The notes beneath the pieces are model-generated. The model did not search any database. It saw nothing but the letters and a program-made list of their open reading frames with translations, and was not told where the DNA came from. This document shows, one piece after another, positions 1 through 10,077 of a stretch of DNA of 54,908 nt (the stretch's first letter is position 1; every line of letters begins with the position of its first letter). This stretch comes from Thiogranum sp. (lineage in GTDB: Bacteria > Pseudomonadota > Gammaproteobacteria > DSM-19610): assembly GCA_030148805.1 (NCBI GenBank), contig JASBSS010000006.1, forward strand, positions 1 through 54,908, given 5' to 3'. A program made the translations under genes and the position numbers.

Positions 1-59
1 TTGTTGAGCCCCAGGTCCTCGAACAACTTTTCTGCCATGTCGGCTTTGGTTAGCGCCAT
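1..59 (-). CDS. ihfA: Integration host factor subunit alpha, first 19 codons (runs off the left edge)
   Basis: The minus-strand reading from the ATG at 59 gives MALTKADMAEKLFEDLGLN, the typical N-terminus of IHF-alpha (HU/IHF DNA-bending family). It starts 4 nt after the pheT stop, which is the usual gammaproteobacterial pheT-ihfA order, so it is probably the last gene of the thrS operon. Only the dimerisation-helix start is visible; the DNA-binding arms lie outside the window. The identification rests on both the peptide and the synteny. Confidence 0.9.
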   Translation of the reverse strand, partial: MALTKADMAEKLFEDLGLN

Positions 60-63
60 GGTG

Positions 64-2433
64 TCACTCTCTCAGTGTGGCCCCGAATTGGTCTTCCAGT
101 TGGCGGGTAACGGCTGCCATCACCCTGTCAACATCCTCGTCGGTAAGTGTGCGCGAAGAATCCTGTAGAATCAAGCCAAAAGCAATGCTTTTTCGCCCCA
201 TTTCTATACCCTTCCCCTGGTAAACGTCGAACACCGTCAGGCCCGTCAGGGCATCCCCGGCCCGGGCGGTGATCGCGTCACACAGGTCGCCGGCCGGCGT
301 CTCGGCACTCACGACTATAGCTAGATCGCGGCGGATTGAAGGAAATCTTGAGAGATTTTGGAAGCTTGGCACTCGACTTTGATCCAGCACCTGCAAATCC
401 AGTTCGAACAGGTACGTCAGCACGGGAATGTCGAGTTTCTGGGCCACCCCGGGGTGGATACGTCCCAGCCAGCCGCGGGCCACGCCGTTGCAGACGATAC
501 GCGCGCTTTGCCCGGGATGGAGGGCAGGATGCTGCTCGGCGGGGAATGCCGCGCGGACGCCCATGCAGTCCAGCAACGCCTCCACGTCGGCTTTCAGATC
601 GTAGAAATCCGCCGCCGCGGTCTCCTCCCCCCACTGCTCCGGAAAACGGCTGCCGCACACTAGGCCGGATAAGTAATTATCCTGTTTTATTTCATTTGGT
701 TGCTGGATATACTTAAGACCTTGCTCAAATAAGCGGACGCGGCCCTGCTGACGTGAAAGATTGTGCCGCGCGGCGCCGATCAAACCCACCCAGTGGCTGG
801 TGCGCATGACGGCCAGCTCGGAGGAAATGGGGTTGCGCAGGGCCACCGCACTCAGCCCAGGCTCGACCACGGCCTGTTGCGCGGCGTCGACGAAACTGTA
901 GGTGATGGCCTCCTGGTAGCCACGGTCGACCAGCAGGCAGCGCAGACGCTGCAACGGGGTCCTGGTCTCCGGCACCGGCCGCATGAGCAGCGCGCCCCGA
1001 TTATTGGCACTGGGCAGATTGTCATAGCCGAAGACTCTGCCGACCTCCTCGATCAGGTCGGCTTCGATACCCAGGTCATAGCGGTAGCTCGGCGGCCTTG
1101 CCCGCCAGCCCTGCTCAGCGGCCTCGACGTCGACACCCAGACGCGCGAGCAGGTCGACGATCGTCGGGTCGTCGGGCACGAATCCCAGCACCCGCCCGAT
1201 ACGGTCTCGGCGCAACAGGATCTCGGCGCGCGCCGGCAGATGCGCCTCGCTGAACGCTTCGCTCACCGGCCCCGCCTCGCCGCCGACGATCTCCAGCAGC
1301 AACTGGGTGGCCCGCGCCATCGCCCGCCCCTGCAGGGCCGGATCCACACCCCGCTCGAAGCGGTGGGCCGCATCGGTAGTCAGGCCATAGGCACGCGCCT
1401 TACCGGCGATGGCCGCCGGGGCGAAACAGGCGACCTCGAGAAACAGGTCACGGGTGTCGGCGCCGATTGCCGAGTCACGCCCCCCCATGACCCCGGCCAG
1501 CGCCAGGGGACCGGCCTGATCGCAGATCAACAGCGTCTCGCCATCGGGCTCGACGCAGCGCTCGTCGAGCAGCACCAACTGCTCGCCGGCATGCGGGTAG
1601 CGCACTTCGATGCCGCCGGTGACCCGCGCCAGGTCGAAGGCGTGCATCGGCTGGCCGAGTTCCAGCAACACATAATTGGTGACATCCACCACCGGTCCGA
1701 GGCTGCGCAGACCGCTGCGGCGGAGCTTCTCCTGCAGCCACAGCGGCGTGGCGGCGGACGGGTCGATACCGCGGATCACCCGCCCCAGATAGCGCGGACA
1801 GGCTTGCGGCTCCTTGACGTCGACCACCAGGCTGTCGGCCACGCTCGGGGGAACGTCGACGATCTGCGGCGGCGTGAGGTCCGAGCGCGTCAGCGCGCCC
1901 ACCTCGCGCGCCAGGCCCTCGATACCCAGGCAGTCCCCGCGATTCGGCGTCAGATCGACCTCGATGCTGCAGTCGTCAAGTCCGAGATACTCGCGCAGAT
2001 CCATGCCCACCGGCGCATCGGCCGGGAGCGCCATCAGTCCCTGATGTTCATCGCTGAGGCCGAGTTCGCGCGCCGAGCACAGCATGCCGTGCGAAGCCAC
2101 GCCGCGCAGCTTGGCCTGTTTCAGCTTCATCTCGCCGATCCGGCCGCCTACCTGCGCCAACGGCGCTTTCATGCCCGCGCGCACGTTGGGCGCACCGCAG
2201 ACGATCTGCAGCGGTTCGCCGGCGCCTACCGTCACCTGGCAGACGCGCAACTTGTCGGCATCGGGGTGCGGCTCGAACGACAACACCTCGGCCACCACCA
2301 CCTGCTCGAACGGTGCCGCCACCGGCTCGATGGCGTCGACCTCGAGGCCGGCCATCGTCAGCTGCTCGGCCAGCTGGCGGCTGTCGAGCGCCGGATTCAC
2401 CCATTCTCTCAACCAGGCTTCGCTGAACTTCAT
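64..2433 (-). CDS. pheT: Phenylalanyl-tRNA synthetase beta subunit
   Basis: This 789-residue protein has the full length expected of bacterial PheT. It forms the alpha2beta2 synthetase with PheS and charges tRNA-Phe in the cytoplasm. The N-terminal MKFSEAWLREWVNP and the EMAP/OB-type tRNA-binding segment (about residues 40-150, with VCGAPNVRAGMKAP) are clear. The B3/B4 editing region follows, then the B5 and catalytic-like domains (FERGVDP near 360), and finally the C-terminal ferredoxin-fold anticodon-binding domain (FPSIRRDLAIVV near 700). It starts 4 nt after pheS, so the two are translated from one message. Nothing is missing or broken. Confidence 0.98.
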   Translation of the reverse strand: MKFSEAWLREWVNPALDSRQLAEQLTMAGLEVDAIEPVAAPFEQVVVAEVLSFEPHPDADKLRVCQVTVGAGEPLQIVCGAPNVRAGMKAPLAQVGGRIGEMKLKQAKLRGVASHGMLCSARELGLSDEHQGLMALPADAPVGMDLREYLGLDDCSIEVDLTPNRGDCLGIEGLAREVGALTRSDLTPPQIVDVPPSVADSLVVDVKEPQACPRYLGRVIRGIDPSAATPLWLQEKLRRSGLRSLGPVVDVTNYVLLELGQPMHAFDLARVTGGIEVRYPHAGEQLVLLDERCVEPDGETLLICDQAGPLALAGVMGGRDSAIGADTRDLFLEVACFAPAAIAGKARAYGLTTDAAHRFERGVDPALQGRAMARATQLLLEIVGGEAGPVSEAFSEAHLPARAEILLRRDRIGRVLGFVPDDPTIVDLLARLGVDVEAAEQGWRARPPSYRYDLGIEADLIEEVGRVFGYDNLPSANNRGALLMRPVPETRTPLQRLRCLLVDRGYQEAITYSFVDAAQQAVVEPGLSAVALRNPISSELAVMRTSHWVGLIGAARHNLSRQQGRVRLFEQGLKYIQQPNEIKQDNYLSGLVCGSRFPEQWGEETAAADFYDLKADVEALLDCMGVRAAFPAEQHPALHPGQSARIVCNGVARGWLGRIHPGVAQKLDIPVLTYLFELDLQVLDQSRVPSFQNLSRFPSIRRDLAIVVSAETPAGDLCDAITARAGDALTGLTVFDVYQGKGIEMGRKSIAFGLILQDSSRTLTDEDVDRVMAAVTRQLEDQFGATLRE

Positions 2434-2437
2434 CGCA

Positions 2438-3469
<1,032 letters not shown>

Positions 3470-3471
3470 CT

Positions 3472-3510
3472 AGAAATAAAACGGGGAAAGGTTTTAAGGC
3501 CTTTCCCCGT
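3472..3510 (-). terminator. Rho-independent terminator or attenuator between rplT and pheS
   Basis: On the minus strand an 11-bp perfect stem, ACGGGGAAAGG pairing with CCTTTCCCCGT, is followed directly by TTTATTTCT. This is intrinsic-terminator geometry placed just upstream of the pheS ribosome-binding site. In enterobacteria this gap holds the pheM attenuator, but here no Phe-rich leader peptide is visible. It therefore looks like a simple partial terminator or an attenuator of another kind. Confidence 0.75.
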
Positions 3511-3526
3511 GACAGGTTGTTGTGGT

Positions 3527-3554
3527 GCCGGCCGCACCCGCGGGCGCGGCCGGC
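3527..3554 (-). other. GC-rich hairpin upstream of the pheS attenuator
   Basis: GCCGGCCGC at 3527-3535 pairs with GCGGCCGGC at 3546-3554 around a 10-nt loop. It lies immediately after the rplT stop and before the terminator-like hairpin at 3481-3510. It could be an mRNA 3'-end stabiliser or an anti-terminator partner; the sequence alone does not decide. Confidence 0.45.
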
Positions 3555-3562
3555 GTGGTCGT

Positions 3563-3922
3563 TTAACCCGCCAGGCTGGCCTTGGCTTTTTCCGCCAACG
3601 CACTGAACGCGGCGGCGTCAAACACCGCCAGATCGGCCAGAACCTTACGATCGACCTCGATTCCCGCTTTCATCAGGCCATTGATAAAGCGGCTATAAGA
3701 CAGGCCGTTTTCACGCGCCGCGGCATTGATACGGGCGATCCACAGGGCCCGGAACTGGCGTTTGCGCTGACGGCGGTCCCGATAGGCATATTGACCGGCC
3801 TTGATCACCGCCTGCTTGGCGACCCGATAAACCTTGCGCCGGGCACCGTAATAACCCTTGGCCTTGTCGAGGACCTTCTTGTGGCGGGCGTGAGCCTGCA
3901 CACCGCGTTTCACTCTTGGCAT
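3563..3922 (-). CDS. rplT: 50S ribosomal protein L20
   Basis: [20 protein letters not shown] opens a highly basic 119-residue protein matching L20 in length and sequence. L20 binds 23S rRNA early in 50S assembly and in enterobacteria represses the rpmI-rplT mRNA. It lies 13 nt after rpmI in the conserved infC-rpmI-rplT order, so it is co-transcribed. A terminator-like hairpin follows before pheS. Confidence 0.98.
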   Translation of the reverse strand: MPRVKRGVQAHARHKKVLDKAKGYYGARRKVYRVAKQAVIKAGQYAYRDRRQRKRQFRALWIARINAAARENGLSYSRFINGLMKAGIEVDRKVLADLAVFDAAAFSALAEKAKASLAG

Positions 3923-3935
3923 CGCTCAACCCTCC

Positions 3936-4133
3936 TCAAACAAACGGCAGCATGCGGCGCACGGCGCGCTGGTCGGCGTCGTTGACCGCCGCCGGCATGC
4001 CCAGCTGACGCTTGCGCTTGCTGCTCTTCTTGGTGAGGATATGGCGGCGGTGCGACTGACCGCGCTTGAAACCGCCATTGGCGGTCCGGCGGAACCGCTT
4101 GGCGGCACCGCGATTGGATTTCATCTTTGGCAT
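3936..4133 (-). CDS. rpmI: 50S ribosomal protein L35
   Basis: The 65-residue reading begins [17 protein letters not shown], the standard L35 N-terminus, and ends VRRMLPFV. A longer in-frame opening exists upstream, but the ATG at 4133 has the family start. The 111-nt gap to infC contains short inverted repeats and could hold an L20-responsive translational operator as in E. coli; that is inference from the gene order. It is co-transcribed with rplT. Confidence 0.97.
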   Translation of the reverse strand: MPKMKSNRGAAKRFRRTANGGFKRGQSHRRHILTKKSSKRKRQLGMPAAVNDADQRAVRRMLPFV

Positions 4134-4244
4134 CGTTACTCTCCCGCTTCGTTGAGGGACCGACAGAGGTCCCCGTATCGGCTCGTCACCTAGGCGCGGT
4201 AAGCCCGGGACGAGCTGGGCGGCCGGGACAGCCCGGCACACCAC

Positions 4245-4769
4245 TCACTTCTTTTTCGGCGCCAGCACCATCACCATCTGCCGGCCTTCCATTTTCGGGT
4301 ACTGTTCGACCGTACCCAGTTCCTGTAAATCGGTCTCCACCCGGTTGAGCAGGTCGCGGCCCAGTTCCTGATGAGCCATTTCCCGGCCGCGAAACCGCAA
4401 CGTGACCTTGACCTTGTCACCTTCATTGAGAAACTTGGTCAGGTTGCGCAGCTTGACATTGTAGTCGCCGATATCGGTACCGGGCCGGAATTTGATTTCC
4501 TTGACCTGGATCTGCTTCTGCTTCTTGCGTTGCGCCTGACGCTTTTTCTGTTCCTCGAACTTGAACTTGCCGTAATCCATCACCTTGCAAACCGGGGGTT
4601 CGGCTTGCGGGGAAATCTCCACCAGGTCCAGATTGGCCTCATCGGCAAGACTCTGGGCCTGCTCGATCGGCACGATGCCGATCTGCTCGCCCTCGGCGCC
4701 GATCAGGCGCACTTCCCTGGCATCAATGTTCTCGTTCAGCCGGTACTTCGGTTTGTTTACTGCAGCGAT
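4245..4769 (-). CDS. infC: Translation initiation factor IF-3, ATC start
   Basis: IF-3 binds the 30S subunit and rejects non-canonical initiation. Reading back from the first conventional start (GTG at 4712), the conserved N-terminal segment [19 protein letters not shown] continues in frame to an ATC at 4769. That ATC lies 3 nt after the thrS stop, with GGAG about 11 nt upstream. This gives 174 residues, the normal IF-3 size, while the GTG start would remove the conserved N-domain opening. Rare AUU/AUC/AUA starts on infC are the known basis of IF-3 autoregulation. The C-domain ([18 protein letters not shown]) is intact. Confidence 0.95.
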   Translation of the reverse strand: MAAVNKPKYRLNENIDAREVRLIGAEGEQIGIVPIEQAQSLADEANLDLVEISPQAEPPVCKVMDYGKFKFEEQKKRQAQRKKQKQIQVKEIKFRPGTDIGDYNVKLRNLTKFLNEGDKVKVTLRFRGREMAHQELGRDLLNRVETDLQELGTVEQYPKMEGRQMVMVLAPKKK

Positions 4770-4772
4770 GTT

Positions 4773-6704
4773 TTAACTCTCCAAGACGGTTCGGCCGCGG
4801 CTCGCGATCTCCTGGCTCAGTCCCTCGGACAGAGCCGGCAAGGATAAACTGCCCAGATCCTTGCCACTGCGCGTGCGCACGGCCACAGTGTTCGATTCGG
4901 CCTCGCGGTCGCCGACCACCAGCAGGTAGGGGACGCGCTGAAGCGTGTGCTCGCGGATTTTAAAGCCGATCTTTTCATTTCTCAAGTCCGATTTGACCCT
5001 CACCCCCTGATTTTTCAAGCTTTCTTCCACTTTTCGGGCATATTCCGCCTGATTGTCGGTGATATTCATCACCACCGCCTGGTCGGCCGCCAGCCAGGTC
5101 GGCAGGGCGCCGGCGTAATGCTCGATCAGAATTCCGATAAAGCGCTCCAGCGAGCCAAGGATGGCACGGTGGAGCATCACCGGCACCTGTTTGCTGCCGT
5201 CCTCGGCGATGTAGGTCGCGCCCAGTCGCTGGGGCATGGAGAAATCCAGTTGGATCGTACCCAACTGCCACACCCGCTCGAGACAGTCCTTGAGCGAAAA
5301 CTCGACCTTGGGCCCGTAGAAGGCGCCCTCACCCGGCTGCAACTGCCACTCGAGCTGTTTGTGATCGAGGGCATCCTCGAGCGCCTTCTCCGCGCGATCC
5401 CACAAGGCGTCGTCGCCGACACGCTGCGGCGGACGCGTGGAGAGTTTGATAATGACGTCGTCGAAACCGAAATCACGATAGACCTCGAACAGCAGGTCGA
5501 TGAACGCCGAGACCTCCCCGAGTATCTGCGCCTCGCTGCAGAAGATGTGCGCGTCGTCCTGGACAAAACCGCGCACCCGCATCAAGCCGTGCAAGGTGCC
5601 GGACGGTTCGTTGCGATGACAGGAGCCGAACTCCGCCAGCCGTAGCGGCAGCTCGCGGTAACTCTTCAGACCCTGGTTGTAGATCTGCACATGCGCCGGA
5701 CAATTCATCGGCTTGATCGCGAAGGTGCGCTTTTCCGACTCGGTGGTGAACATGTCGTCGTGGAATTTCTCCCAGTGACCGGATTTCTCCCACAGGGAGC
5801 GGTCGATCACCGTGGGCGTGTGCACTTCCTGATAGCCGTGCGCGCGCAATTTATCGCGGATGTAATCCTGGATCTGTAGGTAGATGCGCCAACCCTTGTC
5901 GTGCCAGAAGACCATGCCGGGCGCCTCTTCCTGGGTGTGGAACAGGTGCATGGCACGACCGAGCTTGCGGTGGTCGCGCTTCTCGGCCTCTTCCAGCCTG
6001 TGCAGGTAGGCTTTGAGTTCTTCCTTATTGCGCCAGGCGGTGCCGTAAATGCGCTGCAGCATGGGATTGCGCGAATCGCCCCGCCAATAGGCGCCGGCGA
6101 CACTCATCAGCTTGAATGCCTTGGGCAGCTTGCCGGTGCTGGGCAGGTGGGGTCCGCGGCAGACGTCGAACCATTCCCCCTGGCGATAGACCGACAGCTC
6201 CTCGCCAGCCGGAATGATCTCGTCGATGATCTCGACCTTATAGGTCTCGCCCATGTCCGCGAAAGTCCGCATCGCCTGCTCACGCGACCAGACCTCGCGC
6301 TGGATCGGCAGATCGCGTTTGACGATTTCCTGCATACGCGCCTCGATCTTGCGCAGATCCTCCGGGGTGAAAGGCTGCTCGCGCGCGAAATCGTAGTAAA
6401 AGCCGTTGTCGATCGCCGGGCCGATGGTCACCTGCGTGCCCGGGTAAAGCTCCTGCACCGCCTGGGCCATTACGTGCGCCGCGTCGTGGCGAATCAGCTC
6501 CAGCGCCGCCTCGTCCTTGGTCGTGACGATTTCCAGTTGCGCGTCGTGCTCGATAGGGAAAGCCGCGTCGACCAGCCGTCCGTCCACGCGACCGGCCAGC
6601 GTGGCCTTGGCCAGGCCGGGGCCGATATCGGCGGCGATGGCGGCAACCGTCATCGGCTCGTCATAAGAACGCCGACTACCATCCGGGAGGGTGACTACAG
6701 GCAT
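4773..6704 (-). CDS. thrS: Threonyl-tRNA synthetase
   Basis: This 643-residue class II synthetase is full length. It has an N-terminal TGS domain (residues 1-60, [18 protein letters not shown]), the second additional/editing domain ([20 protein letters not shown] near 73-95), a catalytic core with the zinc-ligand motif [13 protein letters not shown], and a C-terminal anticodon-binding domain. ATG at 6704 is preceded by GGAG. It is the first gene of the operon thrS-infC-rpmI-rplT-pheS-pheT-ihfA. A hairpin plus T-tract in the leader (6751-6815) may attenuate the whole operon. Confidence 0.98.
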   Translation of the reverse strand: MPVVTLPDGSRRSYDEPMTVAAIAADIGPGLAKATLAGRVDGRLVDAAFPIEHDAQLEIVTTKDEAALELIRHDAAHVMAQAVQELYPGTQVTIGPAIDNGFYYDFAREQPFTPEDLRKIEARMQEIVKRDLPIQREVWSREQAMRTFADMGETYKVEIIDEIIPAGEELSVYRQGEWFDVCRGPHLPSTGKLPKAFKLMSVAGAYWRGDSRNPMLQRIYGTAWRNKEELKAYLHRLEEAEKRDHRKLGRAMHLFHTQEEAPGMVFWHDKGWRIYLQIQDYIRDKLRAHGYQEVHTPTVIDRSLWEKSGHWEKFHDDMFTTESEKRTFAIKPMNCPAHVQIYNQGLKSYRELPLRLAEFGSCHRNEPSGTLHGLMRVRGFVQDDAHIFCSEAQILGEVSAFIDLLFEVYRDFGFDDVIIKLSTRPPQRVGDDALWDRAEKALEDALDHKQLEWQLQPGEGAFYGPKVEFSLKDCLERVWQLGTIQLDFSMPQRLGATYIAEDGSKQVPVMLHRAILGSLERFIGILIEHYAGALPTWLAADQAVVMNITDNQAEYARKVEESLKNQGVRVKSDLRNEKIGFKIREHTLQRVPYLLVVGDREAESNTVAVRTRSGKDLGSLSLPALSEGLSQEIASRGRTVLES

Positions 6705-7123
6705 GCAGATCTCCAGTGGTGACCACTACCAAAGGCCACGTGTGTGGTAAAACCAAAAAACAAAAAACCGCCCGGCCCGATGGCCATCCGTCGATCCGGC
6801 CTGACCCGGCGGGCTGAGCATTCAACAGTCCATCAATAGCGCGGATGATACCGAGGAAAACTGACATGAACAAGCAACCGGTCTGCGCACGCGTCTGTAG
6901 GACAGGATCGATCGACATCACAGGCCGCCGCATTTTTTCTTGTCGGCCGGCGCTATCGCTGTCACTCTGTAACCGCCGGATAAAATCATCCTTGCAAAGC
7001 GTCGTGAATCGGCTCGCGAGCGACACTTCGAGCGGGCGCACGACAATTCCGGGCAGTCCGCCAAGAGGAGGGACTGACCGGCTATTTGGGCATCAAGCCG
7101 TCTCAGGAATGCTGGGGGATCAG
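6705..7123. other. Divergent intergenic region, thrS leader and lipoprotein promoter side
   Basis: These 419 bases separate thrS (minus) from the SH3 lipoprotein (plus). Open frames here are short or are in-frame extensions of the flanking genes without a better start. Apart from the thrS leader hairpin I see no RNA gene. A G-rich Shine-Dalgarno (GGGGGA at 7115-7120) fixes the lipoprotein start at 7124. Confidence 0.5.
6751..6815 (-). terminator. Candidate attenuator hairpin in the thrS mRNA leader
   Basis: On the minus strand a GC-rich segment (CCGCCGGG at its 5' side, CCGGGCGG at its 3' side, internal palindrome GATGGCCATC) is followed by TTTTTTGTTTTTTGG. This is a terminator-like hairpin with a long T-tract ending about 45 nt before the thrS ATG. 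The pairing is imperfect and was judged by eye. Because thrS heads a seven-gene translation operon, this is a plausible transcription attenuation point. Confidence 0.5.
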
Positions 7124-7849
7124 ATGACAGACAAAGGTTTCGTCGCGCCTTGGGCGACGTTGGCGCTGGCGGGCGCGGGGCTGAGCGGGTGCGCCGCCAT
7201 TCCACCCGATGCGTGCGCGCCCCAAACCCGGGAGATCGCACGCCTGCAGCAGGCCCTGGCCGCCAGGGAAACAGAGATAGAACAACTCAAGGCGCAAAAA
7301 CAGGGTCAGACCCAGGAGCTCGTCGAGACCACCACGGAGGCCGCGCGCGCGGAGGTCAAGCTGCGGCGCTTTGCCAGCGAAGCCGAAGTCGCCTCGCGTC
7401 TGGCCGAGATCGAGGTGGCCATGGAAAGCCTGCGCGTCGCCCCGGCCGACGGGCCCGCCGCCGCGATACGCGCCACCGCGCAACGCCTGCTCGAGCGGGC
7501 CACGGCAGCGTTCAATCGGGGCGAACTGAGCAAAGCGGTGGAACTGGCCTCGCAGACCGAGCAGTTGTGCGACATGCTCAAGGACAATCGTTCCTTAGCC
7601 CCGGAGGCAACGGCACCGGAAGTGCCTTTCAAACTCGGCGTCCCCTTGGCCATCGCCACCGACGCGCGCCTGCGCCTTGAACCGCACACCGACGCAGCCG
7701 TCGTCGCCGTCCTGCCACCGATGACGCCGGTCTCGGCACTGGCCTATCGGGGGGCCTGGCTGCGCGTGCAGACCGAAGACGAACGCTCCGGCTGGGTACT
7801 TGGAAAACTGCTGACGGCGCGCGAACCCCTACCTCAAGCGGTGCAGTGA
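7124..7849 (+). CDS. SH3-domain lipoprotein with N-terminal coiled coil
   Basis: The 241-residue protein starts at ATG 7124, with GGGGGA just upstream. A lipoprotein signal ends in the lipobox LSGC at about residue 23. Residues about 30-75 are heptad-like and charged (REIARLQQALAARETEIEQL), a probable coiled coil. A short helical segment follows, then a C-terminal bacterial SH3-like domain (about 170-235, ATDARLRLEPHTDAAVVAVL, WLRVQTEDERSGWV). It is probably an envelope protein touching peptidoglycan; its exact role is unknown. Its 3' end overlaps the convergent diguanylate cyclase gene by 16 nt. No close named homologue is recognised. Confidence 0.75.
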   Translation: MTDKGFVAPWATLALAGAGLSGCAAIPPDACAPQTREIARLQQALAARETEIEQLKAQKQGQTQELVETTTEAARAEVKLRRFASEAEVASRLAEIEVAMESLRVAPADGPAAAIRATAQRLLERATAAFNRGELSKAVELASQTEQLCDMLKDNRSLAPEATAPEVPFKLGVPLAIATDARLRLEPHTDAAVVAVLPPMTPVSALAYRGAWLRVQTEDERSGWVLGKLLTAREPLPQAVQ

Positions 7850-9468
7850 ACGCGGTTGCGCCCCGCGTGCTTGGCCGCATAGAGCATCTGATCGGCACGC
7901 GAGATCACCGCATCCGCCCGAGCGTCGTCCACGCGCACTCCGGCCACGCCGATGCTCAGGGTCACTTTGAGCGACTGACCCGCGTACGGGATCAGCTCCG
8001 CCTGCACCTCCTGGCAGATACGCTCGGCCATTTGGCGGGCGGTGGCCAGGCTGGTTTCCGGCAACACCAGCACGAACTCCTCGCCGCCATAGCGCGCGGC
8101 GTAGTCCACGCTGCGCACCGAGCCCGACAACGCGGCGGCGACCCGTTTGAGAACCTGGTCGCCGGCCTGGTGACCGTAATTGTCGTTGAGACGTTTGAAA
8201 TGATCGATATCCAGCATCAGAATGGCGAAAGGCCGTTGGTGACGTCGATAATTGGCAAACTGGTGTTCGAGGATCTCGTCGAGTTTTTTACGGTTGTAGA
8301 GCCCGGTCAAGCCGTCGGTGACCGAGAGTGTCTCGAGCAACTCATTTTTCTTCTGCAACGCGACGTTCGCCGCTTCCACCGCCTCCTGGCTGTGGCGCAG
8401 GTTGTCGGTCATTTGATTGAACACCCGGGTCAGATGCCCGATCTCATCGTTGCTGGCTATCGGCAGCCGGACGCTCAGCTTACCCTCGGCGACGCGATCG
8501 GCGGCAGCGGCCAGACCGTTGAGCGGGACGACGATCGATCGCCCCATCCGCCAGCCGGCGAGCCCCACCAGTAACGTCAGTCCCGCCAACAGACCTAGAA
8601 AGAGATCCCGCACTTCCCGCCACGCCCGGTAAATCTCGGCCCGCTCGCGCTCGGCCACGACCAGGACGGGAAGGACGCCTGAGCGCTTCGCCATCCCGAG
8701 GACCCTGACCTGCGAGTGCCCCGCGAACACGCTCGGCTCGTCCGGACGTTCCCGCAGACGGCGCAACACCGCCCCGTCCAACGGAGAAAGCTGCGCCAGC
8801 CGCTGCTGCGTATCCAGCAAGGGCCTGCCCGAGAGATCCACCAGCACGATATCGCCGGGCGAGTTGCCGGCCACGTAATTCAGGCGCGATTGCAGGGCAT
8901 CCAGACTCACCACGGCGACCAAGGTACCCAGCACCTTGTCGTCCAGCGACAATACCGGCACGCCCAGGCTGAACACCACGCCCTGGCGTGCCGCGTCCCA
9001 CCGTGGCGGTACCAGGATGGCACTGTCGTCGCTGGCGGTCGGTGGCCAGGGATCCGGCAACACATACCCGGTGGCGGATTCGGCACTGCTTGCCACTTGC
9101 CGGCCGCTGGCGTCCAATACCGTCAGCTCCAACAACGGCTCCAGTTTTTCTTCCACCAGGCGCAGGTAATGGGGCAGCGCCCGCGGCGCCTGAGGATCAG
9201 GTGACGCCCCGGCAGGCGGCGCCAAGCCCTCGACCACAGCCTGTGAGGTCGCGAGCACACGTAAATTGTCGCTCTGTTTCTTGAACCAGTAGTCCAACTC
9301 CCGGCTGGCATCGTCGGACAAAGTGCGCAACTGGTGAGTGACGTTATCCTCGATAATGACCTTATACTGCCAGAACAACAGCAGCCCCAGCCCCAGGGAC
9401 GGCACCAGAGTGGCCAACGACGAAAAAAACAAAAGCTTGTTTTTGATACTGCTTCGAGAAAACACCAT
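7834..9468 (-). CDS. Membrane diguanylate cyclase (periplasmic sensor-HAMP-GGDEF)
   Basis: About 544 residues. TM1 (about 15-35, LATLVPSLGLGLLLF) is followed by a periplasmic Cache-like sensor, then TM2 (LFLGLLAGLTLLVGLAGW near 295), a HAMP domain (VVPLNGLAAAADRVAEGKLS) and a C-terminal GGDEF domain. The catalytic motif is GGEEF in YAARYGGEEFVLVLPE, so it should be active in making c-di-GMP. The product-inhibition I-site RSVD lies five residues upstream of it. The start is uncertain: GTG at 9483 or ATG at 9468. It is a single-gene unit convergent with the lipoprotein. Confidence 0.92.
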   Translation of the reverse strand: MVFSRSSIKNKLLFFSSLATLVPSLGLGLLLFWQYKVIIEDNVTHQLRTLSDDASRELDYWFKKQSDNLRVLATSQAVVEGLAPPAGASPDPQAPRALPHYLRLVEEKLEPLLELTVLDASGRQVASSAESATGYVLPDPWPPTASDDSAILVPPRWDAARQGVVFSLGVPVLSLDDKVLGTLVAVVSLDALQSRLNYVAGNSPGDIVLVDLSGRPLLDTQQRLAQLSPLDGAVLRRLRERPDEPSVFAGHSQVRVLGMAKRSGVLPVLVVAERERAEIYRAWREVRDLFLGLLAGLTLLVGLAGWRMGRSIVVPLNGLAAAADRVAEGKLSVRLPIASNDEIGHLTRVFNQMTDNLRHSQEAVEAANVALQKKNELLETLSVTDGLTGLYNRKKLDEILEHQFANYRRHQRPFAILMLDIDHFKRLNDNYGHQAGDQVLKRVAAALSGSVRSVDYAARYGGEEFVLVLPETSLATARQMAERICQEVQAELIPYAGQSLKVTLSIGVAGVRVDDARADAVISRADQMLYAAKHAGRNRVHCTA

Positions 9469-9861
9469 ACCCCTTGCGCGCACCCGCTTGCTACCAGCAA
9501 CAACCTTAGTGCCGAATCAAACGCCAGAACCTGACACGGATCCCACTTTAAAACGCCTCTTTCTTTTCACGGGATGATACTTCACGGCATGATTTTTGAC
9601 GAACCCATACCACGACGTTAGCGATGACATTCTTGCAGGCCGTCCGCGGGGAAGGTAAGGACGGGCGGCGCACGCCGGGGCGCGGCGACACCTGGCGAAG
9701 CCCGGCGTGAGGCGCGCGAATGGCAGTACCCGACTCCCGCAAGAACACCGGTCAACGCTCGCGCCACTGCCCCGGCGGGCGCACGATAAAATAGACAGCG
9801 AACAAAGTGCCAGCACTGCGGGAATATGACACGGATCCGCTATCGGTTTGGAGGGTCACGA

Positions 9862-9957
9862 ATGGACGATCACGATGTAGCGGCTGGACTTCACATGAGC
9901 CGCCAAACCCACCTAATTCGCGAATTAGGGCTGGCCAATACTCATGGAATTAGCTAA
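9862..9957 (+). CDS. Possible 31-residue small protein
   Basis: An ATG at 9862 preceded by GGAGGGTCACGA opens a 31-codon frame ending in TAA at 9957. The peptide begins MDDHDVAAGLHMSRQTHLIR and is not recognised. The strong ribosome-binding site is the main support; there is no signal peptide or membrane segment. A perfect palindrome at 9912-9929 lies within it, so the signal could instead be a regulatory RNA or a chance frame. Low confidence. Confidence 0.25.
   Translation: MDDHDVAAGLHMSRQTHLIRELGLANTHGIS
9912..9929. repeat. 18-bp perfect palindrome
   Basis: CCTAATTCGCGAATTAGG reads identically on both strands. It is AT-richer than its surroundings and lies between the diguanylate cyclase promoter side and tRNA-Val. 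It could be an operator for a dimeric regulator; no partner site was found in the window. Confidence 0.5.
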
Positions 9958-9984
9958 AAACATCCCTGTAGTCAGCCAGTTAAT

Positions 9985-10061
9985 TGGTAGGCGCGATTGG
10001 ATTCGAACCAACGACCCCCACCATGTCAAGGTGGTGCTCTAACCAACTGAGCTACGCGCCT
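9985..10061 (-). tRNA. tRNA-Val (anticodon GAC)
   Basis: The minus strand gives a complete 77-nt cloverleaf. The 7-bp acceptor stem pairs AGGCGCG with CGCGCCT, followed by discriminator A and an encoded CCA. The D-arm is GCTCAGTTGGTTAGAGC. The anticodon stem CCACC/GGTGG holds loop TTGACAT with anticodon GAC, and the T-arm contains GGTTCGAATCC. The anticodon and T-arms closely match gammaproteobacterial valV/valW. A near-consensus promoter lies just upstream. Confidence 0.97.
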
Positions 10062-10077
10062 GTCGTCGAACCGCTGC

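Larger units (their letters stand above)
9484..9984. other. Intergenic region upstream of the diguanylate cyclase
   Basis: About 500 bases between the diguanylate cyclase start (minus) and tRNA-Val. Longer open frames lack family features or start signals. The only translation signal I can support is a 31-codon plus-strand frame at 9862-9957, and inside it is an 18-bp perfect palindrome. The promoter of the diguanylate cyclase must lie in the left part, but no clear -35/-10 pair was seen. Confidence 0.5.
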
